64,000 nucleotides of DNA from the NCBI RefSeq assembly GCF_001571145.1, contig NZ_BCTF01000001.1, positions 304,380 to 368,379 on the forward strand, in the 5' to 3' direction. The notes beneath the pieces are model-generated. The model made no database searches and had not been told where the DNA came from. It saw only the letters and a list, made by a program, of their open reading frames with translations. This document shows, piece by piece, positions 23,475 to 31,856 of this stretch (within the stretch, counting starts at the first letter, position 1; each line of letters begins with the position of its first letter). Position numbers and translations under genes: made by a program. Source of the DNA: Hydrogenophaga flava NBRC 102514. Its GTDB lineage: Bacteria; Pseudomonadota; Gammaproteobacteria; Burkholderiales; Burkholderiaceae_C.

Positions 23475-23948
23475 ATGAGCGAAAACACCCCCGACTTGGA
23501 TCGCATCGACCTGCGCATCCTGAACGTCCTGCAAGCCGACGGGCGCATATCCAATCTGAAACTGGCCGAGGCGGTCGCCCTCTCGCCCACCGCCGTGCTG
23601 GCACGCACCCAGCGGCTGCAGCGCGACGGCTACATCCTGGCCTACGAGGCGCGGCTGAACCCGCTCAAGCTCGGGCGCGGCATGCTGGTCTTTGTGGAGG
23701 TGCTGCTGGACCGCACCACGCCCAACGTGTTCAACGAATTCAAGGCCGCGGTGCAGGTGCGCGACGAGATCCTGGAGTGCCACATGGTGGCCGGCGGCTT
23801 CGACTACCTGATCAAGACCCGCATGGCCGACATGGCCGCCTTCCGCGACTTCGCCGGCAGCGTGCTCTGGCAGCTGCCGGGCGTGCGCGAGACGCGCACC
23901 TACGCGGTGATGGAAGAGGTGAAGAACAGCAGCCGCCTGCCGCTGTGA
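23475..23948 (+). CDS. Lrp/AsnC family regulator, probable proline-responsive activator of putA
   Basis: The 157-residue product has the Lrp helix-turn-helix (about 8-58, with RIDLRILNVLQADGRISNLK and the recognition stretch LSPTAVLARTQRLQ) and the RAM/AsnC ligand domain (about 70-150, with VEVLLDRTTP and GGFDYLIKTRM). Length and order are typical. It is divergent from putA, which lacks its own DNA-binding domain, and matches the arrangement in Agrobacterium and other proteobacteria where PutR activates putA in response to proline. That regulatory role is inferred from the arrangement. No terminator is evident downstream. Confidence 0.88.
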   Translation: MSENTPDLDRIDLRILNVLQADGRISNLKLAEAVALSPTAVLARTQRLQRDGYILAYEARLNPLKLGRGMLVFVEVLLDRTTPNVFNEFKAAVQVRDEILECHMVAGGFDYLIKTRMADMAAFRDFAGSVLWQLPGVRETRTYAVMEEVKNSSRLPL

Positions 23949-24048
23949 AATGGCGATGACGCAGAAGGGCAACGGCCCCCAACCGGGGGTTCGGACCGAG
24001 GGCCCGCGGACGCACAATAGAAAGATCGTTCATCCACCGGAGTTCTTC

Positions 24049-24594
24049 ATGCGCGCCCCGTCCCGACTGCTGACCTTCCTCCTGCTGTGTTCCGCCAGCG
24101 CCTTTGCCCAGACCACCGCGCCGGGCCTCTGGGCCATCCAGAACAAGATGGGAGGCAACCCGGAGCTGGACAAGGCCATGGCCGAGATGCAGAAGCAGCT
24201 GGCCGCCATGCCGCCCGCGCAGCGCAAGCAGATGGAAGCCATGATGGGCCAGAACGGCATGAGCGTCGGTGCCGGCGGCGCGGTGACCGTCAAGGTCTGC
24301 ATCACCCCCGAAATGGCTGCGCGGTCGGAGCTGCCCAGCCAGACCGAAGGCGACTGCACCTCCACGATCACTTCGCGCACGGGCAACACCCTGAAGTCGA
24401 AGTTCGCCTGCAAGAACCCGCCGACCACCGGCGAAGGCACCTACACCTTCAGCGGCGACAAGGCCTTCGCCACCAAGATGGTCATGCAGACCGTCCGCAA
24501 CGGCAAGCCCGAGACCATGACCATGGAAGGTCAGGGCAAGTGGCTCTCGGCCGACTGCGGCAACATCAAGCCGATCCAGCCGCCGAAGCAGTGA
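24049..24594 (+). CDS. DUF3617 family exported protein
   Basis: The 181-residue product has a signal peptide (about 1-21, cleaved after SAFA). A secreted domain follows with four cysteines spaced like those of DUF3617 (VKVCITPEMAAR, GDCTSTI, KFACKNPP, ADCGNIK). It carries the family signature of a loss-of-function 'GLW' start (PGLWAIQNKM) and a Met-rich helix. DUF3617 proteins are periplasmic and of unknown role. The start is set by the signal peptide and a CCGGAG site upstream; the earlier in-frame codon at 23950 would bury it. The last 29 bp overlap the 3' end of yggS on the opposite strand. Confidence 0.8.
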   Translation: MRAPSRLLTFLLLCSASAFAQTTAPGLWAIQNKMGGNPELDKAMAEMQKQLAAMPPAQRKQMEAMMGQNGMSVGAGGAVTVKVCITPEMAARSELPSQTEGDCTSTITSRTGNTLKSKFACKNPPTTGEGTYTFSGDKAFATKMVMQTVRNGKPETMTMEGQGKWLSADCGNIKPIQPPKQ

Positions 24595-25300
24595 CCGGCT
24601 CCTTGCGCGGCCGGTGACCGAAGATGGCCCGGCCGACGCGCACCAGCGTGGCGCCCTCGGCCACCGCCGGCTCCAGGTCGTCGCTCATGCCCATGGACAG
24701 GACGTTGAGCGCCAGCCCCTGATCCATCAGCGACTGCTGCAATTCATGCACCCGCCGGAACGCCTCGCGCTGCACCGCCACATCCTCGCTCGGCTCGGGG
24801 ATGCACATCAGCCCCCGCAGACGCAGGCGGGGCAACGCCGCCACGGCGTGGGCCAGAACAGACAGGTCGTCCGGCGCCACACCCGACTTGTTCGAACCCC
24901 CGTCGACATTCACCTGCAGGCACACCTGCAGGGGCGCGCGGTCTTCGGGTCGCTGTTCGGACAGGCGCTGCGCGATCTTGAGTCGGTCCACCGAATGCAC
25001 CCAGTCGAAGTGCGTGGCCACCAGCCGCGTCTTGTTGCTCTGCACCGGGCCGATGCAGTGCCACTCCAGATCGACCGAGGGGAGCAGAGCCTGCACGGCC
25101 AGCACCTTCTCGACCCCTTCCTGGATGTAGTTTTCGCCAAAGGCGCGTTGTCCGGCCGCCACCGCGGCCACCACATGCTCCGGTCCAAAAGTCTTTGAAA
25201 CCGCCAGCAATGTGACGGTGTTCACATCGCGGCCAGCCGCCTCGCAGGCCCTGGCGAGCCGCTCCCGCACTTGTTGGAGATTGCCTTCAATCGTCGTCAT
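24566..25300 (-). CDS. yggS: YggS family PLP-binding homeostasis protein
   Basis: The 244-residue alanine-racemase-fold protein has PLP lysine Lys36 in LLAVSKTFGPE, plus FGENYIQEGVEK, WHCIGPVQSNKT and the phosphate-binding GMSDDLEPAVAEGATLVRVG. YggS/PLPBP proteins carry PLP and keep vitamin B6 and amino-acid pools balanced; no catalytic reaction is established. Placement next to pilT is widely conserved in proteobacteria, here as a divergent pair with 38 bp between starts. The start MTTIEGNLQQ is preferred to a longer form beginning with a Cys/Trp-rich stretch. The 3' end overlaps the DUF3617 gene by 29 bp. Confidence 0.9.
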   Translation of the reverse strand: MTTIEGNLQQVRERLARACEAAGRDVNTVTLLAVSKTFGPEHVVAAVAAGQRAFGENYIQEGVEKVLAVQALLPSVDLEWHCIGPVQSNKTRLVATHFDWVHSVDRLKIAQRLSEQRPEDRAPLQVCLQVNVDGGSNKSGVAPDDLSVLAHAVAALPRLRLRGLMCIPEPSEDVAVQREAFRRVHELQQSLMDQGLALNVLSMGMSDDLEPAVAEGATLVRVGRAIFGHRPRKEPVTASAAGSA

Positions 25301-25338
25301 AATCAGTCTGTTACACCAACACTGCACGGGACCACGGG

Positions 25339-26382
25339 ATGGACATCACCCAACTGCTCGCCTTCAGCGTCAAGAACAAAGCCTCCGACCTTCACCTCTC
25401 GGCCGGGCTGCCACCCATGATACGGGTGCATGGCGATGTCAGGCGCATCAACGTCGAGCCGCTGGACCACAAGATGGTGCACAGCATGGTGTACGACATC
25501 ATGAACGACTCACAGCGCAAGCAGTACGAGGAGTTCCTGGAATGCGACTTCTCGTTCGAGATCGAGGGCCTGGCCCGCTTTCGCGTGAACGCCTTCAACC
25601 ACAACCGCGGCGCGGGCGCGGTGTTCCGGACGATTCCGAGCAAGATCCTCACGCTGGAACAGCTCAACGCGCCCAAGATCTTCGCGGACCTGGCGCTGCG
25701 CCCCAGGGGTCTGGTGCTGGTCACCGGCCCGACCGGCTCGGGCAAATCGACCACCCTCGCCGGCATGGTCAACCACCTCAACGAAACCGAGTACGGCCAC
25801 ATCCTGACTGTGGAAGACCCGGTGGAGTTCGTGCACGAGTCCAAGAAGTGCCTGATCAACCAGCGCGAGGTTGGCCCGCACACCCTCTCCTTCTCCAACG
25901 CGCTGCGCTCGGCCCTGCGGGAGGACCCGGACGCGATCCTGGTGGGTGAAATGCGCGACCTGGAAACCATCCGCCTGGCCATGACGGCTGCCGAAACCGG
26001 CCACCTGGTGTTTGGCACGCTGCACACCTCCAGCGCGGCCAAGACCATCGACCGCATCATCGACGTGTTCCCGGCCGAAGAAAAAGACATGGTCCGCGCC
26101 ATGCTGTCGGAATCGCTGGTGGCCGTGATCTCCCAGACGCTGTGCAAGGTGAAGGACGGCAGCGGTCGTGTGGCGGCGCACGAAATCATGATTGGCACCA
26201 GCGCCATCCGCAACCTGATCCGCGAAGCCAAGGTGGCCCAGATGTACTCGGCCATCCAGACCGGCCAGAACGTCGGCATGCAGACGCTCGACCAGAACCT
26301 GGCCGACTTGGTCAAGCGCAACGTCATCAGCCCGGCCGAGGCGCGCAGCAAGGCAAAAATCCCCGAGAACTTCCCCGGCTAG
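25339..26382 (+). CDS. pilT: Type IV pilus retraction ATPase PilT
   Basis: The 347-residue hexameric ATPase drives pilus retraction and twitching motility at the inner-membrane base. It shows Walker A (GPTGSGKSTTLAGM, about residues 130-143), the Asp box (ILTVEDPVEFVH), Walker B (ILVGEMRDLETIRLAM) and the His box (GHLVFGTLHTSSAAKTIDRI). Near the C terminus is the PilT-specific AIRNLIRE segment needed for retraction. Length is standard. It is followed after 119 bp by pilU. Other pilus genes are not in this window. Confidence 0.96.
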   Translation: MDITQLLAFSVKNKASDLHLSAGLPPMIRVHGDVRRINVEPLDHKMVHSMVYDIMNDSQRKQYEEFLECDFSFEIEGLARFRVNAFNHNRGAGAVFRTIPSKILTLEQLNAPKIFADLALRPRGLVLVTGPTGSGKSTTLAGMVNHLNETEYGHILTVEDPVEFVHESKKCLINQREVGPHTLSFSNALRSALREDPDAILVGEMRDLETIRLAMTAAETGHLVFGTLHTSSAAKTIDRIIDVFPAEEKDMVRAMLSESLVAVISQTLCKVKDGSGRVAAHEIMIGTSAIRNLIREAKVAQMYSAIQTGQNVGMQTLDQNLADLVKRNVISPAEARSKAKIPENFPG

Positions 26383-26390
26383 ACATGTCT

Positions 26391-26479
26391 GCCCCCACGC
26401 TTCACCGCTGTGCGGGTCGCTGCCCCCCGAGGGGGCTGGACTTGCTTAGGGCGGCCCTGCGCTGCGGCCGTCCCTGCCG
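26391..26479 (+). repeat. Intergenic repeat, family B, copy 1
   Basis: The pilT-pilU gap holds a CCCCCACGCT start, a CGCTGCCCCCCGAGGGGGC palindrome (26418-26436) and a TAGGGCGGCC tail. The same modules recur at 62251-62321. It may fold in RNA and reduce read-through from pilT into pilU. Confidence 0.65.
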
Positions 26480-26501
26480 CTGATCTAAAGGACTCAACTC
26501 A

Positions 26502-27638
26502 ATGGAACGCGATCAGGCATCGAAATTCATCAACGACCTGCTCAAGCTGATGCTCAGCCGCGGCGGCAGCGACCTGTTCATCACGGCCGACTTTCCGCCC
26601 GCCATCAAGGTCGATGGCAAGGTGGTGAAGGTCTCGCCCCAGCCGCTCAACGGCGTGCACACCCTGGCGCTGGCCCGCGCCATCATGAACGACAAGCAGG
26701 CCGCCGAGTTCGAGCGCACCAAGGAGTGCAACTTCGCGATCTCGCCGCCGGCCATCGGGCGCTTCCGCGTCAGCGCCTTTGTCCAGCAGGGCAAGGTCGG
26801 CATGGTGATGCGGACAATTCCCGCGGTGCTGCCCACCATCGACTCGCTCAACCTGCCCCAGGTACTCAAGGACATCACACTGTCCAAGCGCGGGCTGTGC
26901 ATCGTGGTCGGCGCAACCGGCTCGGGCAAGTCCACCTCGCTGGCCGCCATGGTCGACTGGCGCAACGAGAACACCCACGGCCACATCATCACCATCGAGG
27001 ACCCGGTGGAATTCATCCACGCCCACAAGAACTGCGTGATCACGCAGCGCGAAGTCGGGCTGGACACCGACGACTGGGGAGTGGCGCTGAAAAACACGCT
27101 GCGGCAGGCGCCGGATGTGATCCTGATGGGCGAGATCCGCGACCGCGAGACCATGGAGTACGCGATCCAGTTCTCCGAGACGGGTCACCTGTGTCTGGCC
27201 ACCCTGCACGCCAACAGCGCCAACCAGGCCCTGGACCGGATCATCAACTTCTTCCCCGAAGACCGCCGTCCGCAGCTGCTGATGGACCTGTCGCTGAACC
27301 TGCGGGCGCTGATCTCGCAGCGCCTGGTGCCGCGCCAGGACAACAAGGGGCGCCACGCGGCCGTGGAGATCATGCTCAACTCCCCGCTGATCGCCGACCT
27401 CATCTTCAAGGGCGAAGTCGCCGAGATCAAGGAGATCATGAAGAAGAGCACCAACATCGGCATGCAGACCTTCGACCAGGCGCTGTTCGATGCCTTCGAG
27501 GCCAACCTCATCAGCTACGAGGATGCGCTGCGCAACGCCGACTCGCTCAACGACCTGCGCCTGCAGATCAAGCTCAACAGCCAGCGCGCCAAGACGCAGG
27601 ACCTGGCGGCGGGCACCGAACACCTGACCATCGTCTGA
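26502..27638 (+). CDS. pilU: Type IV pilus retraction ATPase PilU
   Basis: The 378-residue PilT paralogue assists retraction under load together with PilT. It has Walker A (VVGATGSGKSTSLAAM), the Asp box (IITIEDPVEFIH), Walker B (ILMGEIRDRETMEYAI) and the His box (GHLCLATLHANSANQALDRI). The C terminus (about 345-378) lacks the PilT AIRNLIRE sequence and carries a longer tail, as in known PilU proteins. It lies downstream of pilT, separated by a family-B repeat, and is followed 2 bp after its stop by the chalcone-isomerase-like gene. Confidence 0.95.
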   Translation: MERDQASKFINDLLKLMLSRGGSDLFITADFPPAIKVDGKVVKVSPQPLNGVHTLALARAIMNDKQAAEFERTKECNFAISPPAIGRFRVSAFVQQGKVGMVMRTIPAVLPTIDSLNLPQVLKDITLSKRGLCIVVGATGSGKSTSLAAMVDWRNENTHGHIITIEDPVEFIHAHKNCVITQREVGLDTDDWGVALKNTLRQAPDVILMGEIRDRETMEYAIQFSETGHLCLATLHANSANQALDRIINFFPEDRRPQLLMDLSLNLRALISQRLVPRQDNKGRHAAVEIMLNSPLIADLIFKGEVAEIKEIMKKSTNIGMQTFDQALFDAFEANLISYEDALRNADSLNDLRLQIKLNSQRAKTQDLAAGTEHLTIV

Positions 27639-27640
27639 TC

Positions 27641-28210
27641 ATGCGGCCCCGCCTGTTACGCAAAGTGCTGCTGACGCTGGTACTGAGCGCTCTGCCCTGG
27701 TTGGCCTGGGCAGCTTTCCCCTCCAACGTCCGCCTGGCCGACACCGAGCTCGCGCTCAACGGACAGGGCGTGCGCTACCGGGTGGTCTTCAAGGTGTACG
27801 AGATGGCGCTCTACACCGCCAAGCCAGTCACCACCACCGAACAGCTGCTGTCCCTGCCCGGACCGAAGCGCCTGTCTTTCGTGGCGCTGCGCGAACTGCC
27901 CGGCACCGATCTCGGGCTCGCCTTCCTCAAAGGCCTGTCGTCCAACTCGCCGAAAGACCAGGTGCAGAAGCACGTGGTCTCGACCAACCGACTGATCGAG
28001 ATCTTTTCAGGCAAGCCCAAGCTGATGCCCGGAGACACTTTTGCGATGGAGTTCGTGCCCGGCAAGGGCACACAGTTCTTCATCCAGGACCAGCCGCAGG
28101 GCGCTCCCGTGGGCGACGCCGAGTTCTTCAACATGGTGCTGCGCATCTGGGTCGGCTCCTCGCCGGCCGACCACCAGCTTCGCGATCGCCTGCTGGGCAA
28201 GACAGACTGA
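27641..28210 (+). CDS. Exported chalcone isomerase-like protein
   Basis: The 189-residue product has a signal peptide (about 1-24, ending LAWA) followed by the bacterial chalcone-isomerase-like fold, with VFKVYEMALYTAKPV and LRELPGTDLGLAFLKGL near residues 45-100 and FSGKPKLMPGDTFAMEFVPG near 124-143. These proteins are common periplasmic proteins in beta-proteobacteria and are not shown to isomerise flavonoids; some fold relatives bind fatty acids. The gene begins 2 bp after pilU, so it is probably carried on the pil transcript, though a pilus role is not implied by the sequence. Confidence 0.82.
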   Translation: MRPRLLRKVLLTLVLSALPWLAWAAFPSNVRLADTELALNGQGVRYRVVFKVYEMALYTAKPVTTTEQLLSLPGPKRLSFVALRELPGTDLGLAFLKGLSSNSPKDQVQKHVVSTNRLIEIFSGKPKLMPGDTFAMEFVPGKGTQFFIQDQPQGAPVGDAEFFNMVLRIWVGSSPADHQLRDRLLGKTD

Positions 28211-28219
28211 CCATCCGAT

Positions 28220-29113
28220 ATGACATCCTCCGAGCTTCCCACCACCACACCCCGACATCTCGCATTCATCGGCCTGGGCGTGATGGGATACCCGATGGCG
28301 GGCCATCTGGCGCGCGCAGGCCATCAGGTCACCGTCTACAACCGCACACCCGCCAAGGCAGACGCCTGGGTGGCCGAGTTCGGGGGAGCGGCGAAACCCA
28401 CCCCGCGCGAAGCGGCCACAGGAGCCGACATCGTGTTCTGCTGCGTCGGCAACGACGACGATCTGCGTTCGGTGGTGCTCGGGACCGACGGCGCCTTCGC
28501 TGGCATGCAGCCTGGAAGCATCTTTGTGGACCACACCACTGCATCGGCCGACGTCGCGCGCGAGCTCTATGGTGTCGCCAGAAACCTCGGCCTGTCCTTT
28601 GTGGACGCCCCTGTTTCAGGCGGTCAGGCGGGTGCGCAGAACGGCGCGCTGACCGTGATGTGCGGCGGCGACGCGCCCGCGTTCGAAGCGGTCAAGCCGG
28701 TGGCGATGGCGTTTTCGCGTGCCTTCACCCTGATGGGCGAGAGCGGCGCCGGCCAGCTGACCAAGATGGTCAACCAGATCTGCATCGCCGGGCTGGTGCA
28801 GGGCCTGTCCGAAGCCATCGCCTTCGGTCAGAAGGCCGGGCTGGACATGAACCAGGTGCTGGAGGTGATTGGCAAGGGCGCGGCCCAGAGCTGGCAGCTC
28901 GACAACCGCGGCAAGACCATGGTGGCCGACAAATTCGACTTCGGTTTTGCCGTGGACTGGATGCGCAAGGACCTCGGCCTGGTGCTGGAAGAAGCCAAGC
29001 GCAACGGCGCCCGACTCCCCGTCACCGCCCTGGTGGACCAGTTCTACGCCGACGTGCAGGCCATGGGCGGGAACCGGCTGGACACCTCCAGCCTGATCAA
29101 ACGCTTGAAATAG
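28220..29113 (+). CDS. NAD(P)-dependent beta-hydroxyacid dehydrogenase family oxidoreductase
   Basis: The 297-residue product is of 3-hydroxyisobutyrate / tartronate semialdehyde reductase type. The Rossmann start is FIGLGVMGYPMAGHLARAGH. The substrate loop is DAPVSGGQAGAQNGALTVMCG (positions 28601-28663). The catalytic lysine lies in GAGQLTKMVNQICIAG. Substrate cannot be told from the motifs alone; 3-hydroxyisobutyrate (valine breakdown) and glyoxylate/succinic semialdehyde are the main options. It starts 9 bp after the chalcone-isomerase-like gene and is followed by a family-A repeat, which may mark the end of the transcript. Confidence 0.88.
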   Translation: MTSSELPTTTPRHLAFIGLGVMGYPMAGHLARAGHQVTVYNRTPAKADAWVAEFGGAAKPTPREAATGADIVFCCVGNDDDLRSVVLGTDGAFAGMQPGSIFVDHTTASADVARELYGVARNLGLSFVDAPVSGGQAGAQNGALTVMCGGDAPAFEAVKPVAMAFSRAFTLMGESGAGQLTKMVNQICIAGLVQGLSEAIAFGQKAGLDMNQVLEVIGKGAAQSWQLDNRGKTMVADKFDFGFAVDWMRKDLGLVLEEAKRNGARLPVTALVDQFYADVQAMGGNRLDTSSLIKRLK

Positions 29114-29190
29114 GTCCCCCCTGCGCCGCTGCTGCGCGGCTTCCCCCAGGGGGACCACGCCTTGTGGCCCGGCAGAGCCGGTTCCACGGC
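29114..29190 (+). repeat. Intergenic repeat, family A, copy 2
   Basis: Starting at the dehydrogenase stop codon, the element contains CCCCC, a GCGCCGC...GCGCGGC hairpin, CCCCCAGGGGG, and GTGGCCCGGCAGAGCCGGTTCCACGGC (29164-29190). The order and wording match the copy at 2941-3016. Confidence 0.72.
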
Positions 29191-29237
29191 GCGTGCTGAA
29201 CAGAGGCCGCGCATTATGAGGCCGGAGGCCACGCGCT

Positions 29238-29864
29238 TCAGGACTTGGGCGCGATGCGCGCCAGTTCTTCCTCGCTGATGATCTCCAGCAGGCGGACCAC
29301 GCGCTGCACCCCCTTGGTGGTGCGCGCCACCTGGGTGGCGATGTCGGCCTCGCGCTGCGTCACGCGCCCCATCAGGAACACGGTGCTGCGCTCGGTGACC
29401 ACCTTGAAGGCATTGGCGGAAATCTGTTTGGTGTCGATCAGGCCGGCCTTCACCTTGCCGGTCAGCAGTGTGTCTTCTGCCTTTTCGGTGAAGGTCGGGC
29501 TGTTGGCCACATCCAGCTCGTTGTGGACCACGGCGACGTTGTCCACCTGCTTGACGATGGACTCGGCCAGTTCCTTGTCTCGGGCGCTGCCCACCTCGCC
29601 GGTCAACAGCGCGCGGCGGTTGTAGCTGGTGACGCTGATGCGCGCGCGCGACCCCATCTGCTCGCGCAGGCGGTTGGCGGCCCGCAGTTCGATGCCTTGG
29701 TCATCCAGCTGGGAGCCCGAGCTGCGGCGGTCACCGGCCACCATGGCGCCGGTCAGTGCCGCCCCGCCCACCGCCAGCGGCGCACAGGCCGAGAGGGTTG
29801 CGGCAGCTGCAGCGACGCTCAGGACGGCCAGGGTCAGACGGCCATGGGAAACAATGGTCTTCAT
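29238..29864 (-). CDS. dolP: Dual-BON-domain outer-membrane lipoprotein, DolP type
   Basis: The 208-residue product has a lipoprotein signal with lipid-modified Cys27 (TLSAC) and two BON domains (about 60-125 and 135-200). DolP (YraP) of E. coli is an outer-membrane lipoprotein that supports membrane integrity and the BAM machinery and collects at division sites. The Gly-rich stretch after the Cys (LAVGGAALTGAMVAGDRRS) also matches YraP-type proteins. The gene lies downstream of diaA with a 4-bp overlap, as in E. coli. Orthology rests on architecture and gene order. Confidence 0.82.
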   Translation of the reverse strand: MKTIVSHGRLTLAVLSVAAAAATLSACAPLAVGGAALTGAMVAGDRRSSGSQLDDQGIELRAANRLREQMGSRARISVTSYNRRALLTGEVGSARDKELAESIVKQVDNVAVVHNELDVANSPTFTEKAEDTLLTGKVKAGLIDTKQISANAFKVVTERSTVFLMGRVTQREADIATQVARTTKGVQRVVRLLEIISEEELARIAPKS

Positions 29865-30481
29865 GCGGGGTTCTCCGTTTCATTGGACAGAGCTTCGGGC
29901 AGGCCCAGCAGTTGGGCATCCACGCCGTCGCAGATGCAGTGCAGCACCAGGTGATGCACCTCAAGAATCCGTGCCGGCACGTCGTGCGGCACGCAAATGT
30001 GGACATCGGTGTCGCGCAGCAGCTGCGCCATCCGGCCGCCGCGCGCACCGGTGAGTGCCACCACGATCATGTCGCGCTCGTGCGCAGCCTCCACCGCCGC
30101 GATGACGTTCTGGGAGTTGCCCGAGGTCGAGAGCACGAGCAGCACGTCGCCGGCCTGCCCCAGGGCACGCACCTGACGCGAGAACACGGCGCGCACGTCA
30201 AAGTCGGTGGCCAGCGCGGTCAGCACCGAGGCGTCGGCCGAGAGCGAGAACGCCGCCAGCTCGGGCCGCTCGCGCTCGTGGCGCCCCACGAAGCTGGCCG
30301 CGAACAGCTGCGCCGCCGCCGCCGAAGCCCCGTTGCCGCAGGACAGCACCTTGCCGCCGCCGGTGACACTGGCCAGCACCGCCGCCGTGGCGGCTTCCAC
30401 CATGGGCGCGAGCGCCTGGGCACACTGGTATTTGAGGTCGGCGCTGTCGATGAACTGTTGCTGGATGCGTTGCAGGAGCAT
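29861..30481 (-). CDS. diaA: SIS-domain protein, DiaA / phosphoheptose isomerase family
   Basis: The 206-residue single SIS-domain protein shows GKVLSCGNGASAAAAQLFAA (Ser/Asn sugar-phosphate loop), LLVLSTSGNSQNVIAAVEAA and the conserved EVHHLVLHCICDGVD near the C terminus. Two roles are known for this family: GmhA, which makes heptose-7-phosphate for lipopolysaccharide, and DiaA, which binds DnaA and promotes timely replication start. The neighbours dolP, yraN and rsmI favour DiaA, but the motifs do not exclude GmhA. It overlaps dolP by 4 bp and lies 27 bp after yraN. Confidence 0.8.
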   Translation of the reverse strand: MLLQRIQQQFIDSADLKYQCAQALAPMVEAATAAVLASVTGGGKVLSCGNGASAAAAQLFAASFVGRHERERPELAAFSLSADASVLTALATDFDVRAVFSRQVRALGQAGDVLLVLSTSGNSQNVIAAVEAAHERDMIVVALTGARGGRMAQLLRDTDVHICVPHDVPARILEVHHLVLHCICDGVDAQLLGLPEALSNETENPA

Positions 30482-30508
30482 GGGGCGATGATAGCGGCGT
30501 GCAGCGTG

Positions 30509-30925
30509 TCAAAAGGTAGTGGATGCATCAAAGGCCGCGCGCAGCCACTGGATGTCCGAAGCTTCCGAACCGTCCCGTGTCCCCTGGATAAGGACCACGT
30601 CGAACCGGCATGGAGGTTCCGACCCCAGTCGCAGCAGAAAGTGCCGCGCGACGAACACGATGCGCCGCTGCTTGATGCCGGTGATGCTGGCGCCGGCCCC
30701 ACCACGGCTGGCGCTGGCCCGCTGGCGCACCTCGACGAAGACCAGCGTGCCATCGGGCTCACGCATAATCAGATCGATCTCGCCGCCGCCGCGGCCGGGC
30801 GTGCGGAAATTGCGCTGCAGCAGCCGCAATCCGTGCCGCTGCAGATGCCGCAGGGCGGCGTCTTCGGCCGCATCGCCGCGCTGCTTGGTCGTGACCGAAG
30901 CCCCCTGTTTCCGGGAATCCCACAT
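30509..30925 (-). CDS. yraN: UPF0102 family protein YraN (putative endonuclease fold)
   Basis: The 138-residue product matches UPF0102: GDAAEDAALRHLQRHGLRLL at the start, then GGEIDLIMREPDGTLVFVEVRQR. The latter holds the Asp and the Glu-x-Arg/Lys pattern of the restriction-endonuclease-like fold. Its biological function is not established; proposed links are to DNA processing or Holliday junctions. The ATG at 30925 sits opposite the presumed TTG start of rsmI, so the two divergent genes may share their first base and a very tight promoter region. It is upstream of diaA in the same direction. Confidence 0.85.
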   Translation of the reverse strand: MWDSRKQGASVTTKQRGDAAEDAALRHLQRHGLRLLQRNFRTPGRGGGEIDLIMREPDGTLVFVEVRQRASASRGGAGASITGIKQRRIVFVARHFLLRLGSEPPCRFDVVLIQGTRDGSEASDIQWLRAAFDASTTF

Positions 30926-31842
30926 TGTCCGCACCCTCCCCTTCCCTGCTGGCCGCCGCCCGTGACATGGCGGAGCAGCAGCATTATCCGCAGGGCGCGC
31001 TCTACATGGTCGCCACCCCGATCGGCAACCTCGCCGACATCGGCCTGCGCGCGCTGCACGTGCTGGACCTGGTGGACTGCATCGCCTGCGAGGACACGCG
31101 CCACACCGCCGCGCTGCTGCAGAGCTATGGCCTGCACAAGCCACTGCTGGCGCTGCACGAACACAACGAGGCGGAGGCCGCACAGACCGTGGTGCAGCGC
31201 CTGCGGGACGGACAGCGCGTGGCCTACGTGAGCGACGCCGGCACGCCCGGGGTGAGCGACCCGGGCGCTCGCCTGTGCGCCGCCGTGCACGCCGCCGGCC
31301 TGCGCGCCCTGCCCCTGCCGGGCGCCAGCAGCATCACGGCGCTGCTGAGCGTGGCCGGCACCGGCGGCCACGACGGGGGCTTTGTGTTCACAGGCTTCCT
31401 ATCGCCCAAGGCCACCGAGCGCCAGCGCGAGGTGCAGGCCATCGCGGCCGACCCGCGCGCCTGCGTGCTGCTGGAGGCGCCGCACCGCATCGAGGCCCTG
31501 GCGCGCGATCTGGCCGCACTGGGCGAACGGCCGCTCACGATCGGGCGCGAGCTGACCAAGCAGTTCGAGGAAGTGGCGCAGGTCGCGGCCAAGGACTTTC
31601 CGGCCTGGCTGCAGGCGGGCGCCCACCGCACACGCGGCGAGTTCGTTCTGCTGGTGCACCCCACCACCGCTGGAACCGCAGACGACGGCATGGACGAGGC
31701 CACGCTGCGCACGCTCGACCTGCTGCTGGCCGAACTGCCCGTCAAGACCGCGGTGAAGCTTTGCGCCGAGATCAGCGGCGCGCCGCGCAACGCGCTGTAC
31801 CAGGCCGCGCTGGCCCGGCGCCATGGCGCGCAGGAAGACTGA
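30925..31842 (+). CDS. rsmI: 16S rRNA 2'-O-ribose methyltransferase RsmI
   Basis: RsmI methylates the 2'-OH of C1402 in 16S rRNA at the decoding centre. The 305-residue product has the tetrapyrrole-methylase fold with GALYMVATPIGNLADIGLRA, CEDTRHTAALL, YVSDAGTPGVSDPG and PLPGASSITALLSVAG. The start is unsettled: a TTG at 30925 keeps an N-terminal arm with family-like length, while the first ATG, at 30967, still includes the whole domain but has no ribosome site. The gene is divergent from yraN as in E. coli, but lpoA, which sits between them there, is absent. Confidence 0.92.
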   Translation: MSAPSPSLLAAARDMAEQQHYPQGALYMVATPIGNLADIGLRALHVLDLVDCIACEDTRHTAALLQSYGLHKPLLALHEHNEAEAAQTVVQRLRDGQRVAYVSDAGTPGVSDPGARLCAAVHAAGLRALPLPGASSITALLSVAGTGGHDGGFVFTGFLSPKATERQREVQAIAADPRACVLLEAPHRIEALARDLAALGERPLTIGRELTKQFEEVAQVAAKDFPAWLQAGAHRTRGEFVLLVHPTTAGTADDGMDEATLRTLDLLLAELPVKTAVKLCAEISGAPRNALYQAALARRHGAQED

Positions 31843-31856
31843 AGCTCAGCGCTGAC

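Noticed and set aside
26502..27638. pilU as a redundant copy of pilT
   Set aside because: It has the longer C terminus and lacks the AIRNLIRE segment; it is the usual PilU paralogue.
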